The notes beneath the pieces are model-generated. The model was not told where the DNA came from, did not search any database, and was given only the letters and a program-made list of their open reading frames with translations. From Aphrocallistes beatrix (taxonomy: Eukaryota > Porifera > Hexactinellida > Sceptrulophora > Aphrocallistidae), in NCBI GenBank assembly GCA_963281255.1, contig OY725491.1, positions 682,001-746,000 of the forward strand: 64,000 nt of DNA, in the 5' to 3' direction. Within the stretch, counting starts at the first letter, position 1; each line of letters begins with the position of its first letter. A program made the position numbers and the translations under genes. Of the stretch, positions 63,781-64,000 are shown piece after piece.

Positions 63781-64000
63781 AGGCACATGTCTCTACATTA
63801 AATAGACCAATGAGATGCGTGGAATTGTTCAATAAAGAATTAATGAAGAATCGACTATGAATTGGAATAAGTTGTGTTAGACCGAATTTTAAAAGATACA
63901 ATTCTAACTACCTAAGACAACATGATACTTTGAACCTTGAAAAAGTCTAACATATGTCCAGTGGGGTATTCTCCTCTAAGAGAAAAGACACCCTTGATGC

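Overview
The window is AT-rich eukaryotic DNA, almost certainly from an invertebrate animal. It carries a USP19-type deubiquitinase with about 16 visible exons and GT-AG introns, and a NET1/ARHGEF3-type RhoGEF. It is also saturated with short non-autonomous DNA transposons. I cannot name the phylum. There is no bacterial operon structure and no rRNA, tRNA or CRISPR array that I could see.

Layout. Bases 1-22300 hold no gene I can support. They hold many MITEs: pogo/mariner-like elements with TA duplications, hAT-like elements with 7-8 bp duplications, and fold-backs. Bases 22315-23754 (minus) are one intronless ORF for a 479-residue DH-PH RhoGEF with a TATA box. Bases 23760-27200 are again transposon-rich. 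Bases 27200-54950 are a tandem and inverted array of one unusual gene family. Bases 56473 to about 63780, continuing past the window edge, are the minus-strand USP19-like gene.

The array is the most interesting part. Each complete member is an intronless ORF of 385-407 codons without a signal peptide. An N-terminal chymotrypsin/V8-fold protease domain (CGH, DYDYG and SGSP motifs) is followed by three repeats of about 50 residues, each carrying GGGxVNCQY, which look like a beta-trefoil of the fascin-like type. There are seven recognisable loci: one split by a 1.8 kb insertion, five intact, and one frameshifted. At least nine short relics lie between them. Genes at 35517, 38586 and 50795 keep His, Asp and Ser. 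The gene at 41112 has lost His and Ser, and the gene at 53737 has lost Ser, so active proteases sit beside intact pseudoproteases. The genes share a core promoter with a TATA-like box about 55-66 bp before the ATG, and two types of 3' flank divide them into subfamilies.

The array shows an inverted duplication with 2.3 kb arms (40125-42490 and 44031-46300). Divergence is mosaic: the inverted pair is nearly identical in the protease half but strongly diverged in the trefoil loops, while the two last genes show the reverse. This suggests domain-wise gene conversion or selection on the trefoil surface. Function is unknown; an intracellular recognition or effector family is an inference only.
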